This document shows, piece after piece, positions 6,628 through 14,317 of a stretch of 16,334 nucleotides of DNA. This stretch comes from Vicinamibacteria bacterium. Lineage in GTDB: Bacteria > Acidobacteriota > Vicinamibacteria > Vicinamibacterales > UBA2999. Below the pieces are notes generated by a model. It worked only from the letters and a program-made list of their open reading frames with translations, was not told the DNA's origin and searched no databases. Where the stretch lies: assembly GCA_025938035.1 (NCBI GenBank), contig JAICQE010000102.1, forward strand, positions 1-16,334. The letters run 5' to 3'. The stretch's first letter is position 1. Each line of letters starts with the position of its first letter. Made by a program: the position numbers and the translations under genes.

Positions 6628-8430
6628 ATGAAGATCCTCGGCATCTCGGCCCACTATCACGACTCCGCGGCCGCCCTGGTCATCGATGGCGTGCCCGTCT
6701 GCGCCGTTCAGGAGGAACGGCTGTCGCGCCGCAAGAACGACGCGGGCTTCCCGCTGCGTGCGATCGAGTGGTGCCTCGCCGCCGCGGGGACCGAGCCAGC
6801 CGGCCTGGACGCCGTGGTGTTCTACGAACGGCCCATGCTGAAGTTCGATCGCATCCTGACCTCCACCCTGCGCGCGTTTCCACGCTCGTGGCGCTCGTTT
6901 CCGCACGCGATGAAGAACACGCTGGGCGAGAAGGTCTGGGTGCGCGGAATCATTTCCGGGCAGCTCGGCATCCCACCGCAGAAGATCCTGTTCACCGATC
7001 ATCACGCGTCGCATGCGGCCGCGGCCTTCCTCACGGCGCCGACGCGGCGCGCGGCGATTCTCACCGCTGATGGCGTCGGCGAATGGGCGACCCTCACGGT
7101 CGGTGACGGCGAACGCCGTGCCGACGGCACCACGCATATCACGCTGCGGCGCGAGGTGCGGTTTCCGCATTCGCTGGGCCTCCTGTACTCAACGTTCACC
7201 GCCTGGCTCGGGTTCAAGGTCAACGAGGACGAGTACAAGGTGATGGGCCTGGCGGCCTACGGGTCGCCGACCATGCTGGACGAGGTCCGCCGGCTGATCC
7301 GGCCGCTGCCCGACGGCGCGTTCGCGCTGGCACCCGAGTTCTTCGAGTTTCAGACCACCGCCGAACGCTCGTATTCGGCGAAGTTCGTCGATCTCTTCGG
7401 ACCGGCCCGTCATCCGTACGACGCGATCGATCTCGACAGCGCGCAAGGACGGCGTTTCGCCGACTGCGCGGCAAGCGTCCAGCGCGTCCTCGAAGACACG
7501 CTGGTCGGCATCGCCGCCAGGCTGCGCCGCGAAACTGGTCTGGACGACCTGTGCTTTGGCGGCGGCGTTGCCCTGAACGGCGTGGCCAACGCCAGGCTTC
7601 TCGCCGACTCGGGGTTCGAGCGCGTCTTCGTTCCGCCGTCGCCGGGCGACGCCGGATGCGCGATCGGCGCGGCCCTGTATGCCGACCGTATCTACTTCGG
7701 CAATCCGGATCGTGACGTCCCGGACCATCCGTTCTGGGGCCCGGTCGTTGACGCGGCGCACCTGGCGCGGGCCGCGCGTGAGGACGGTCAACACGTCGAA
7801 GAGCTCCCCAACGCGGTCCTCATCGACCGTGTGGCGGCGGATCTTTCGGCCGGCCGGATCGTCGGCTGGATGGAGGGGGCCTGCGAATTCGGTCCGCGCG
7901 CGCTCGGCCATCGCAGCCTGCTTGCGGCGCCGCACGACGCCGCCATCCGCGACCGCCTCAATCGCGACATCAAGCGGCGGGAGGAATTCCGTCCCTTCGC
8001 GCCGGTCGTGCCGGCAGAGTCGGCGGATCGGTTTTTCGATCTGCCATCCGGCGCCGCCCGGCTCGGGCGCTACATGTCCGGCGTCTTTCCGGTCCGGCCC
8101 GAGTGGCGGTCGCGACTTGCTGCCGTGACGCACGTGGACGGCAGCGCGCGGGTCCAGGTGCTCGAGCGCGGGATGGCGCCGCGGCTGCACGAGCTGCTCG
8201 AGGCCTACGGGCGCCGCACCGGCGTGCCCGTTCTGCTCAACACGTCGTTCAACGTTGCCGGTGAGCCGATCGTCACGCAGGCGCTGGAGGGATACCTGAC
8301 GTTCCGGCGCTGCGGCATCGACGTGCTCGTTGCCGGTCCGACCGTCGTGACCAAGCGCGCGGCGTCGGCCTCACTGAAGGAGTCTCGCGAATGGTCCTCA
8401 AGCAGCGTGGCGGCTTCCACCGTCGCCTAG
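6628..8430 (+). CDS. Carbamoyltransferase, NodU/CmcH/TobZ family
   Basis: The product is 600 residues, a typical family length, from ATG 6628. The N-terminal Kae1-like half opens with ILGISAHYHDSAAALV and carries the iron-ligand motif H-x-x-x-H (His125 and His129 in DHHASHAA), then LTADGVGEW and FGGGVALNGVAN. The C-terminal YrdC-like half has the hallmark EFGPRALGHRSLLA, EEFRPFAPVV and LLNTSFNVAGEPIV. Family members make carbamoyl-adenylate from carbamoyl phosphate and ATP, then transfer the carbamoyl group to a hydroxyl of an antibiotic, Nod factor or other small molecule. The acceptor here is unknown. After VVTKR, the usual end of the family, about 22 extra Ser/Ala-rich residues follow, and the last 40 bases overlap the next gene in another frame. 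Confidence 0.93.
   Translation: MKILGISAHYHDSAAALVIDGVPVCAVQEERLSRRKNDAGFPLRAIEWCLAAAGTEPAGLDAVVFYERPMLKFDRILTSTLRAFPRSWRSFPHAMKNTLGEKVWVRGIISGQLGIPPQKILFTDHHASHAAAAFLTAPTRRAAILTADGVGEWATLTVGDGERRADGTTHITLRREVRFPHSLGLLYSTFTAWLGFKVNEDEYKVMGLAAYGSPTMLDEVRRLIRPLPDGAFALAPEFFEFQTTAERSYSAKFVDLFGPARHPYDAIDLDSAQGRRFADCAASVQRVLEDTLVGIAARLRRETGLDDLCFGGGVALNGVANARLLADSGFERVFVPPSPGDAGCAIGAALYADRIYFGNPDRDVPDHPFWGPVVDAAHLARAAREDGQHVEELPNAVLIDRVAADLSAGRIVGWMEGACEFGPRALGHRSLLAAPHDAAIRDRLNRDIKRREEFRPFAPVVPAESADRFFDLPSGAARLGRYMSGVFPVRPEWRSRLAAVTHVDGSARVQVLERGMAPRLHELLEAYGRRTGVPVLLNTSFNVAGEPIVTQALEGYLTFRRCGIDVLVAGPTVVTKRAASASLKESREWSSSSVAASTVA
8377..8382 (+). promoter_or_regulatory. Ribosome binding site deciding the DUF5989-type start
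   Basis: AAGGAG lies eight bases before ATG 8391, inside the carbamoyltransferase frame. It favours 8391 over the in-frame ATG 8433, which would avoid the overlap but has no ribosome binding site. Confidence 0.7.
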
Positions 8431-8606
8431 TCATGGTCGCCAGCGCGGGCGGCTCCATTGCCGATCTGGTGCGGGGACTGTGGCGCCGCGAGTCCGGCAA
8501 ACGCTGGATGATCCCCCTCGCCGTGTTTCTCTGCATGTTCGGCGTGATCCTGATCTTCGCCACCGCCGTCGAGGCGCTCGCGCCGTTCATCTACGCGATC
8601 TTCTGA
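8391..8606 (+). CDS. Small one-TM protein, DUF5989 type
   Basis: This encodes 71 residues from ATG 8391 (strong AAGGAG upstream), overlapping the carbamoyltransferase end by 40 bases. From residue 22 the sequence follows what I recall of DUF5989: an amphipathic opening (IADLVRGLWRRESGKRW), one TM segment (about 39-58), and the ending APFIYAIF, which is close to the family's APFIYTLF-like terminus. Such short proteins commonly sit beside NodU/TobZ-type carbamoyltransferases. I also recall small unknown genes following the carbamoyltransferase in saxitoxin clusters, but cannot confirm they are the same family. Function unknown; it may tether or support the enzyme at the membrane. A start at 8433 would give 57 residues, nearer the usual family length. 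Confidence 0.75.
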   Translation: MVLKQRGGFHRRLVMVASAGGSIADLVRGLWRRESGKRWMIPLAVFLCMFGVILIFATAVEALAPFIYAIF

Positions 8607-8609
8607 GCC

Positions 8610-9455
8610 GTGGCGGCCGAGTCGCGTACTGAGGTCGTCCGGCGTTTCTATGACGAGGCGCCGTTTCCGGGCTATCCGCCGCACGATACGCTGGCGGCAC
8701 TTCGTGCCCGCGCCGAGCGAAGCCGTTTTGCGCAGCTGCTCGACGACGCCATTCCCGCCGATGCCCGGGTCGTCGAGATCGGGTGCGGCACCGGGCAGAT
8801 GTCCTTGTATCTGGCCCACGCCGATCGCGTGGTCGTCGGCGCGGACATCTCGCGCGCCGCGCTGCGGCTTGGCCGCGCGGCGGCGCGGCGGTTCGACATC
8901 ACCGGCGTCCGCTTCGTCGAAACCGATCTGCACCATGCCGGCCTCAGACCGGACTCGTTCGACGTTGTCTATTCGGCCGGCGTGATTCATCACACCGCCG
9001 ATCCCGCTGCGGCGTTCGCCTCCCTCGTCCGGTTGGCGCGGCCCGGCGGAATGGTGGTTGTTGGCGTCTACAACGCGGTCGCGCGCCTGCCGCTCCGGTT
9101 TCGCCGCGGCATCGCGCGGCTCACCGGCTTCCGGATCGTCCCCTTCGATCCGATCCTGCGCGAGCGGCGCGAGGAGCCCGCCCGACGGCTGGCGTGGTTA
9201 CGCGACCAATACCAGCACCCCGAGGAACACCGGCACACGCTCGCCGAGGTCAAGCGCTGGTTTGCCGACAACCACGTCGAGTACCTGCGCGCGTTTCCCA
9301 GCACGGTCTTCGGCGATGACGGGCGCGAGCTCTTCGCGCCGGCGGCCGACGACTGGAATGTCGAGAGCTGGATCGCGCAAATCGGGTGGATGCGGACGCT
9401 CGGCCGCGAAGGCGGACTGTTCTTCGCGGTCGGCCGGCGGTCGGTGGCGAGGTGA
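8610..9455 (+). CDS. Class I SAM-dependent methyltransferase
   Basis: The product is 281 residues from GTG 8610, four bases after the previous stop codon begins its end, so it is the last gene of the operon. Residues 10-22 (VRRFYDEAPFPGY) are an N-terminal motif typical of a methyltransferase group linked to secondary metabolism and glycan genes. Motif I is VVEIGCGTG (54-62), the acidic ribose-binding residue is Asp79 in VGADIS, and the later motifs are DSFDVVYSAGVIHHT (115-129) and ARPGGMVVVGVYN. The C-terminal region (about 155-281) is a family-specific cap likely to bind the acceptor. It would methylate a small molecule or lipid in the cytoplasm; the substrate cannot be inferred. It converges on the kinase gene with only nine bases between stops. 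Confidence 0.88.
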   Translation: MAAESRTEVVRRFYDEAPFPGYPPHDTLAALRARAERSRFAQLLDDAIPADARVVEIGCGTGQMSLYLAHADRVVVGADISRAALRLGRAAARRFDITGVRFVETDLHHAGLRPDSFDVVYSAGVIHHTADPAAAFASLVRLARPGGMVVVGVYNAVARLPLRFRRGIARLTGFRIVPFDPILRERREEPARRLAWLRDQYQHPEEHRHTLAEVKRWFADNHVEYLRAFPSTVFGDDGRELFAPAADDWNVESWIAQIGWMRTLGREGGLFFAVGRRSVAR

Positions 9456-9464
9456 CGAGTCGAA

Positions 9465-11696
9465 TCAGTCGGTGGGGCCGAGCAGCTTTTCGCCGCCGGC
9501 CGCCGCGAATGCGTCGGCAGCATCGCGATACCCCGACTCTGCCAGACGGACGATGGCGTTGAATTCGCTGCTGCCGCGCAGCGGGTCGAGCCACGGGTCG
9601 CGGGTGATGAAGGGGTAGATGTAATAGCCTCCCTCGACCGCACGCCTCAGAATCGTCAGCGCGCTGGGGTGCTCGATTCGTGCGAGCGCACGCGCCAGAT
9701 AGAACGTTCCGCACGGATCGCGGAGCCGCCACCGGGCCAGCACGTCGTCCGCCACCGCTCGTGCATCCGTTCCGCCGCCTTCGAGGGCGGCGATCAACAG
9801 GTCGAAAAAGCGTCTGAAGAGCGCGGGCAGGCCGGGAACGAGCTGCTGGCGGGTGTGTGCGATCGCCCGATCGCGCTGCCCCATCAGATCCATCGCCAGC
9901 GCCATCACGAGCGGCGGTTCTTCGTGGTCGTGCGCGGTGGCCTTCTCGTACTCGCCGGCGGAGAGATATGCGTGCGCGACCGCGGTCCTGATTCGTGGCT
10001 CGAGGCGGATCGCATGTTCGTGCGCGACGATCGCCGGCCGCTGAAGCCCGACATATCGGCACGCCTGAACCAGGCCGGCGAAGAGCTCGGGATCCGCGGA
10101 GCGCTGGCGCGTGCGATCGAGCAGCCGCAGCATCGCCTGCCGTGCGCGGCCGGTTTCCAGTTCGACGGGCGTGAACAGGTTGTGGGCAATCGACAGATCC
10201 GGATTGATCGACAGCGCGCGCTGAAAGGCCCCTTCGGCGAGCGCATAGGGATCGCCCGCGGCGTCTCCGGAATACATCCCGATCAACCGGTGGAGCCGCG
10301 CGAGGCGCGCCCACGCCGGCGCGTAGTTCGCGTCCTCGGCGAGGCACTGCTGGTACAGCTCACGCGCGACCGTCCAGTTTTGCGCCTGATAGGCGACCTG
10401 GTTCGCCCGCAGGTAGAACTCGTAGGCCTTGGCGCTGGCGGGAACGTCGCGCACCAGCGTCTGTTTGTCCCGCGCCGTCAACGGCACGGAGAGCGATTCG
10501 ACGATCCGGCTGGTGAGCGCGTCCTGCAGCTGGAAGATGTCGCCGAGCCGCCCCGGCAGCGTCTGCGACCATCGCACCGTGCCGCTCGGCACGTCGGCAA
10601 GCTGCGCCGTCACGCGCAGCTCGTCGCCGGCGCGGAGAATCGTGCCGGTCAGCACTGCGTCCACGTCCGCTTTTGCCAGCGCCTCGAGATCGATGGGGTC
10701 GGTGGCAAACCGCGTCGCGACGAGGCTCGATCGCACGAGGAGCGACTCGAGCCCCGACAGCGACGTCGCCAGCGCGTCCGAAAGGCTGAACGACAGGAAA
10801 TCGATCTCCTGGTCGGGACGCAGCATTCGAAACGGGAGGACGATGAGGCGCGTGATTGGACGGGGTGCCGTGCTCGTGGCGCCGGAATCCACGAGCAGCA
10901 TCGCCGCGCGCAGTTCGTCGGCCATCGCCCCCGCGGTGGCGTAGCGATCCTGCGGTCTTTTCGCCAGCGCTTTGTGAATGACGCGGTCAACGGCGACAAC
11001 CGCCGGCGGCCCATCCAATCCCGGGGGGTTCTCGTAGACCACCGCGTGCACGACCTTCGGGATTGTCTGTCCCTCGAACGCAGGCCGGCCCGTAATCATC
11101 TCGTAGAGCACTGCGCCGGCGGCGAACAGGTCGGCTCTGTGATCGGCCGCCTCTCCCATCAACTGCTCCGGTGAGAGATACCGGGGCGAGCCGATGATCG
11201 TGCCGGGCATCGTCAGGCGCAGGTCCTGCTCGGCGACGTCGAGCGGCAGCGCCAGGCCGAAGTCGAGCAACTTGACGCCATGCGGGGTGAGAAAGATGTT
11301 CGACGGCTTCAGATCGCGGTGGATCAAGCCGTGGGTGTGCAGGGCCTCGAGAGCAGAGAGCGCGGATACCGCGATCGAGACCGCTTCGTTGAGCGGGATC
11401 GCGCGGTCTTCGAGCCGCGACGCCAGCGACTCGCCCTCGAGCAGCTCCATGGCGATGTAGAACTGTCCGTCCTCGGATCCGATGTCGTAGAGCTGGCAGA
11501 TGTTCGGGTGGTTTACCCGGGCCCCCGCCCTCGCTTCGCGGCGCAGCCGCTCGGTCGCGGCCGGGTCGGTCTCGTTCGCGCGAATGGTCTTGAGCGCGAC
11601 CGCACGCTTGAGCCGGTCATCCCATGCCGAATAGACGATGCCCATGCCGCCCTGGCCCAGCGTGCCCGTAATTTCATATGGACCGATTGTCTTCAT
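9465..11696 (-). CDS. Serine/threonine protein kinase with TolB-like and TPR regions
   Basis: The product is 743 residues. Residues 7-265 are a complete Hanks-type kinase: glycine loop GQGGMG (14-19), Lys36 in VALK, Glu54 of helix C, HRDLKPSN with Asp128, DFG at 145-147, and SPEQL (175-179) in the activation segment. All catalytic residues are intact. Residues about 281-405 resemble the TolB-N/FlgO-like domain often fused to such kinases (LIVLPF, GTILRAGDELRVTAQL, WSQTL). The remaining residues, about 425-740, are helical TPR-like repeats (ARELYQQCLAEDANYAPAWARLA). This architecture is abundant in Acidobacteriota. Unusually for bacterial signalling kinases, I see no TM segment, so it should be soluble. 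It is head-to-head with the TM-TPR archaemetzincin-like gene, 58 bases apart. Confidence 0.93.
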   Translation of the reverse strand: MKTIGPYEITGTLGQGGMGIVYSAWDDRLKRAVALKTIRANETDPAATERLRREARAGARVNHPNICQLYDIGSEDGQFYIAMELLEGESLASRLEDRAIPLNEAVSIAVSALSALEALHTHGLIHRDLKPSNIFLTPHGVKLLDFGLALPLDVAEQDLRLTMPGTIIGSPRYLSPEQLMGEAADHRADLFAAGAVLYEMITGRPAFEGQTIPKVVHAVVYENPPGLDGPPAVVAVDRVIHKALAKRPQDRYATAGAMADELRAAMLLVDSGATSTAPRPITRLIVLPFRMLRPDQEIDFLSFSLSDALATSLSGLESLLVRSSLVATRFATDPIDLEALAKADVDAVLTGTILRAGDELRVTAQLADVPSGTVRWSQTLPGRLGDIFQLQDALTSRIVESLSVPLTARDKQTLVRDVPASAKAYEFYLRANQVAYQAQNWTVARELYQQCLAEDANYAPAWARLARLHRLIGMYSGDAAGDPYALAEGAFQRALSINPDLSIAHNLFTPVELETGRARQAMLRLLDRTRQRSADPELFAGLVQACRYVGLQRPAIVAHEHAIRLEPRIRTAVAHAYLSAGEYEKATAHDHEEPPLVMALAMDLMGQRDRAIAHTRQQLVPGLPALFRRFFDLLIAALEGGGTDARAVADDVLARWRLRDPCGTFYLARALARIEHPSALTILRRAVEGGYYIYPFITRDPWLDPLRGSSEFNAIVRLAESGYRDAADAFAAAGGEKLLGPTD

Positions 11697-11754
11697 CGAG
11701 TCAGCAGGCTCACAGAGTACGTCAATAGTCGGAAGTCAGGGTGGAGCTACGGGT

Positions 11755-13077
11755 ATGGATGGCTGGGGCCGATACGCGGATCGGGTTCGATCCATGGACC
11801 AGACCCGGCTCATCCGCCGCCTTGTCGCCACTGCCGCATCCGCGCTGTTCGTCCTGCTGGTGGCCGTTGCGGCGGGCGCCTGGTTCATCTCGCGCGAGGA
11901 CCAGGCGTTCGAGGAGATCACACAGGCGTACTACGATGGCGAGAACCAGCGCGTCATCGACGCGGTCGATCGGTTCCTCGAGAAGTATCCGATCTCCAGC
12001 GAGAACGCACCGGTTCTGCTGTGGAAGGCGGAGGCGCAGTATCAGCTGGGCCTGACAGACGCGGCGCTCGCAACCTACAGAGGTGCTCTCACACGGCTCG
12101 AGAGCCTCACCAACAACGTTTCACTGCGCGAATACTCCGGCACCTATCTGCGATTCGCGGAGATTCTTGGAGAGGCGGGACATTTCGACCACGCGCTGGA
12201 CGCCGTCGATGCGTCTCTTCGTCTCGAGCCGCAGAACGTCGCGGCGCAGATTCTGATCGGCGAGCTCCTGACCGGGAGCGGCCAGAAGAGCCGCGCCCTC
12301 GCGCACTATCAGAAGCAGCTGGCGTCACGGCTGCCGGTCTCCGAGGAACGGGCCGTCCTGATGATGAAGATCGCGCGGCTCTCCCCGAGTGGGTCGCCGA
12401 CACCGATCGATGCCACGCTGGAGTCCGTGCCGTTCTACACCGGTCTGTCGGTTGGTCTCGTGCCGATGTACCGGAGCCCGGAGGGCGTTGTGCTCGAGGA
12501 CGTCTGCGCCATTCTCGAGGGGAGCTGGCGCGTGCGATGCGATGTGCTCCCGGCGCTCGACATCGACTCAGAGGGCCTGTGGGCGGCGGAACGAAACCAG
12601 TTCGACGCGCGTGCCCTGCTCGATGAAGTCGCGCGCCGGCTGCCATGGCCCGAGCGGCGGCACTCCCACGTCGTCGCCCTGAGCGAGTACGACATCTTCG
12701 GTCCACAGACCAACTTCGTCTACTCGTGGCAGCGAATCAACGAGGAGCACGGCGAAGCCGTCCTGTCGACGTACCGTCTGGCGGGCGACATACCCTCGTA
12801 CTACGAGCCGGCGGTGATGGGGACGCGTCGGGTCGCGATTCAGGCGCTATCGACGACCGGCCGGATGTTCCGGTTCGAGCGCCCAACGGATCCCGACTGT
12901 CCCGGGGCGTATCCCCAGGACCTGCGCGAGTTTCAGATGAAGCGGCTGCGGCTCTGTCCGTCGGAAGAAGCGCAGCGGGATGGGCTCCTGCGCCGGCGGG
13001 GCGGCGCTTCGGGACCGATGGGGAAGTCCAGGGCAGAGGCCATCGCCCGCGTGATGACGCGGTACTTCATCGAATAA
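11755..13077 (+). CDS. TM-TPR protein with degenerate archaemetzincin-like domain
   Basis: This encodes 440 residues from ATG 11755 (GGAG at 11743-11746, eight bases upstream); ATG 11794 is a possible alternative. One TM segment lies at about 21-45, TPR-like helices at about 50-210. From about residue 225 the sequence follows the archaemetzincin (M54) pattern as I recall it: ERNQFDARALLDEV (Arg280, Gln282), YDIFGPQTNFVYSW (Asp313, Asn320-Phe-Val), then STYRL. Where the family has HEXXHXXGXXHC, this protein has STTGRMFRFERP (366-377). All three zinc histidines become Ser, Arg, Arg, and the catalytic Glu becomes Thr. Spacing to Cys382 (four residues) is kept and Cys401 is near the expected place. 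It is therefore probably a non-catalytic, membrane-anchored homologue facing the periplasm. The family call is by eye. Confidence 0.6.
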   Translation: MDGWGRYADRVRSMDQTRLIRRLVATAASALFVLLVAVAAGAWFISREDQAFEEITQAYYDGENQRVIDAVDRFLEKYPISSENAPVLLWKAEAQYQLGLTDAALATYRGALTRLESLTNNVSLREYSGTYLRFAEILGEAGHFDHALDAVDASLRLEPQNVAAQILIGELLTGSGQKSRALAHYQKQLASRLPVSEERAVLMMKIARLSPSGSPTPIDATLESVPFYTGLSVGLVPMYRSPEGVVLEDVCAILEGSWRVRCDVLPALDIDSEGLWAAERNQFDARALLDEVARRLPWPERRHSHVVALSEYDIFGPQTNFVYSWQRINEEHGEAVLSTYRLAGDIPSYYEPAVMGTRRVAIQALSTTGRMFRFERPTDPDCPGAYPQDLREFQMKRLRLCPSEEAQRDGLLRRRGGASGPMGKSRAEAIARVMTRYFIE

Positions 13078-13297
13078 TCGAACGCGCGCCGCTTCGCACC
13101 GACCGAGGTCCACCGGCGAACGTAGCTCCGGCGGCTCAGCCTTATTCCACTCAGCAGGACGCGGGCAGCAAACGAAGGAGCTCTCCACAGTGTTCTGTCG
13201 CGATTGGCCCAAACACGGCTGGCATCGTCCTTGACCCACCTCGTTGCAGATGCCACGTCTCGCCGAGCGCGATAGACCATCGCGCAGGAGTGGGGCC

Positions 13298-13657
13298 ATG
13301 TTTCGGAGAACAGCGCACGTCTTGATGATCGTCACTCTGGGAGCGGCCGGCACGTTGGGCGTGCCCGATGCCGCGGTCGCGCAGAGCAAGGGCAGATACG
13401 TCACCGAATGCGTGGACGGACGCACCCAGGCGCGGCCCGCGGCGTATCGGACGTCTCGCCAGGTCGCGCGACGGACCGACGCGGATTATGAGCGCGAACC
13501 GGAGCGCTCGAAGACGAAAACGGCCCTGATGATCGGCGGGTCGGCGGCAGCCGGAGCAGGCGTCGGCGGGGCGATGGGCGGTGCGAAAGGCGCGCTGATC
13601 GGCGCGGCCGTCGGCGGCGGCGCCGCAAGCATCTACGAAGCGGTCAAGAGGCGGTAA
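13298..13657 (+). CDS. Secreted glycine-zipper protein
   Basis: The product is 119 residues. I chose ATG 13298 over the upstream in-frame ATG 13244 because AGGAG (13286-13290) lies seven bases before it and it directly begins a signal peptide (MFRRTAHVLMIVTLGAA, predicted cleavage at AVA-QS near residue 29). The C-terminal part, about 75-114, is a glycine zipper (IGGSAAAGAGVGGAMGG, GALIGAAVGGGAA) of the kind found in small envelope proteins that insert into or associate with membranes. A cysteine lies at ECVDG in the middle. It ends before a probable bidirectional terminator. Likely an envelope protein; exact role unknown. Confidence 0.78.
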   Translation: MFRRTAHVLMIVTLGAAGTLGVPDAAVAQSKGRYVTECVDGRTQARPAAYRTSRQVARRTDADYEREPERSKTKTALMIGGSAAAGAGVGGAMGGAKGALIGAAVGGGAASIYEAVKRR

Positions 13658-13679
13658 GACCGCCGGAATGATGAGAAGC

Positions 13680-13712
13680 GGCGGTGGGCATGGGTAGAGC
13701 CAGCCCGCCGCC
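13680..13712. terminator. Probable bidirectional terminator between convergent genes
   Basis: GGCGGTGGGC (13680-13689) pairs with GCCCGCCGCC (13703-13712), ten pairs including one G-T, around a 13-base loop. On the plus strand it is followed by ACCTGTTT. It lies between the convergent stops at 13657 and 13739. Confidence 0.55.
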
Positions 13713-13738
13713 ACCTGTTTGCTGTGCGCCGTAAACCG

Positions 13739-14317
13739 CTATTTCGCTGGCGGCGCCGCGATGGTCCGGCGCAGTGCGTCGATCAGCTGACGCTCGTCCG
13801 GTGAAGTGGCGGCACCCGTCGCCTTTTCAAGGGCCTGATCGACTCCGCTCTGATTGACCTGCCGGAAGTAGCGGAGATTCGACATGAACGCGCGGAATTC
13901 CCTGTTCACGATGCGCTCCATGTCCGGAACATTCGTTGTCCGTTTGACCAGCGGCACGGGCGTGGGAATCACCGGCTCGCTGCCGGTGTTCGGCACCGAC
14001 CGGTCAACGCGCGGTGTATATGCGTTCGCACAGTAAACAGCGTCGTACGCAGGCGGAGTCTTCTCGAGCGTAAGGATAAAGTTACCCGTCGACTGGTTCG
14101 AGTTCGTCTGGTTCAGCGGCTTTCCGAATGTCGGGCAGTCCCCCCCTTTGTCCTGCGGTGTGCCGGGAGTGTAGGCCGACACCCTGGCGAACACGGCAGT
14201 CTTATCGTCAGCGTCGTGCACCTGACCGTTGTGTTGGTTGCCGCCTTGCCCGTACGCCGTGCCGAGCACTACAGCAAATAGAGCCAGACCAGCAATCCCA
14301 ACCCGATGAGAAGCCAT
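13739..14317 (-). CDS. Small secreted protein of unknown function
   Basis: This encodes 192 residues. The ATG ending at 14317 has a strong ribosome binding site (GGGAGGA, minus strand, 14323-14329, five bases away). The N-terminus is a signal peptide (MASHRVGIAGLALFAVVLG, cleavage probably near AYG-QG at 23-24). The mature part has two cysteines (61 and 96) that could form a disulphide, a proline-rich middle (PVIPTPVPL), and a charged helical C-terminus (ERIVNREFRAFMSNLRYFRQV). I recognise no family. It overlaps the end of the upstream membrane-protein gene by 49 bases, so the two are probably co-expressed, downstream of the eCIS-type toxin gene. Confidence 0.75.
   Translation of the reverse strand: MASHRVGIAGLALFAVVLGTAYGQGGNQHNGQVHDADDKTAVFARVSAYTPGTPQDKGGDCPTFGKPLNQTNSNQSTGNFILTLEKTPPAYDAVYCANAYTPRVDRSVPNTGSEPVIPTPVPLVKRTTNVPDMERIVNREFRAFMSNLRYFRQVNQSGVDQALEKATGAATSPDERQLIDALRRTIAAPPAK

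Noticed and set aside
9669..11174. 501-codon plus-strand frame
   Set aside because: Antisense to the kinase TPR/TolB/kinase regions; basic and domain-less.
12840..12960. Possible frameshift destroying an HEXXH motif in the archaemetzincin-like gene
   Set aside because: The other two frames over this stretch do not encode HEXXH, and spacing on both sides fits the family without gaps, so substitution rather than a frameshift explains the loss.
13231..13260. TTGACC as a -35 box for the glycine-zipper gene
   Set aside because: No acceptable -10 hexamer at 15-19 bases downstream.
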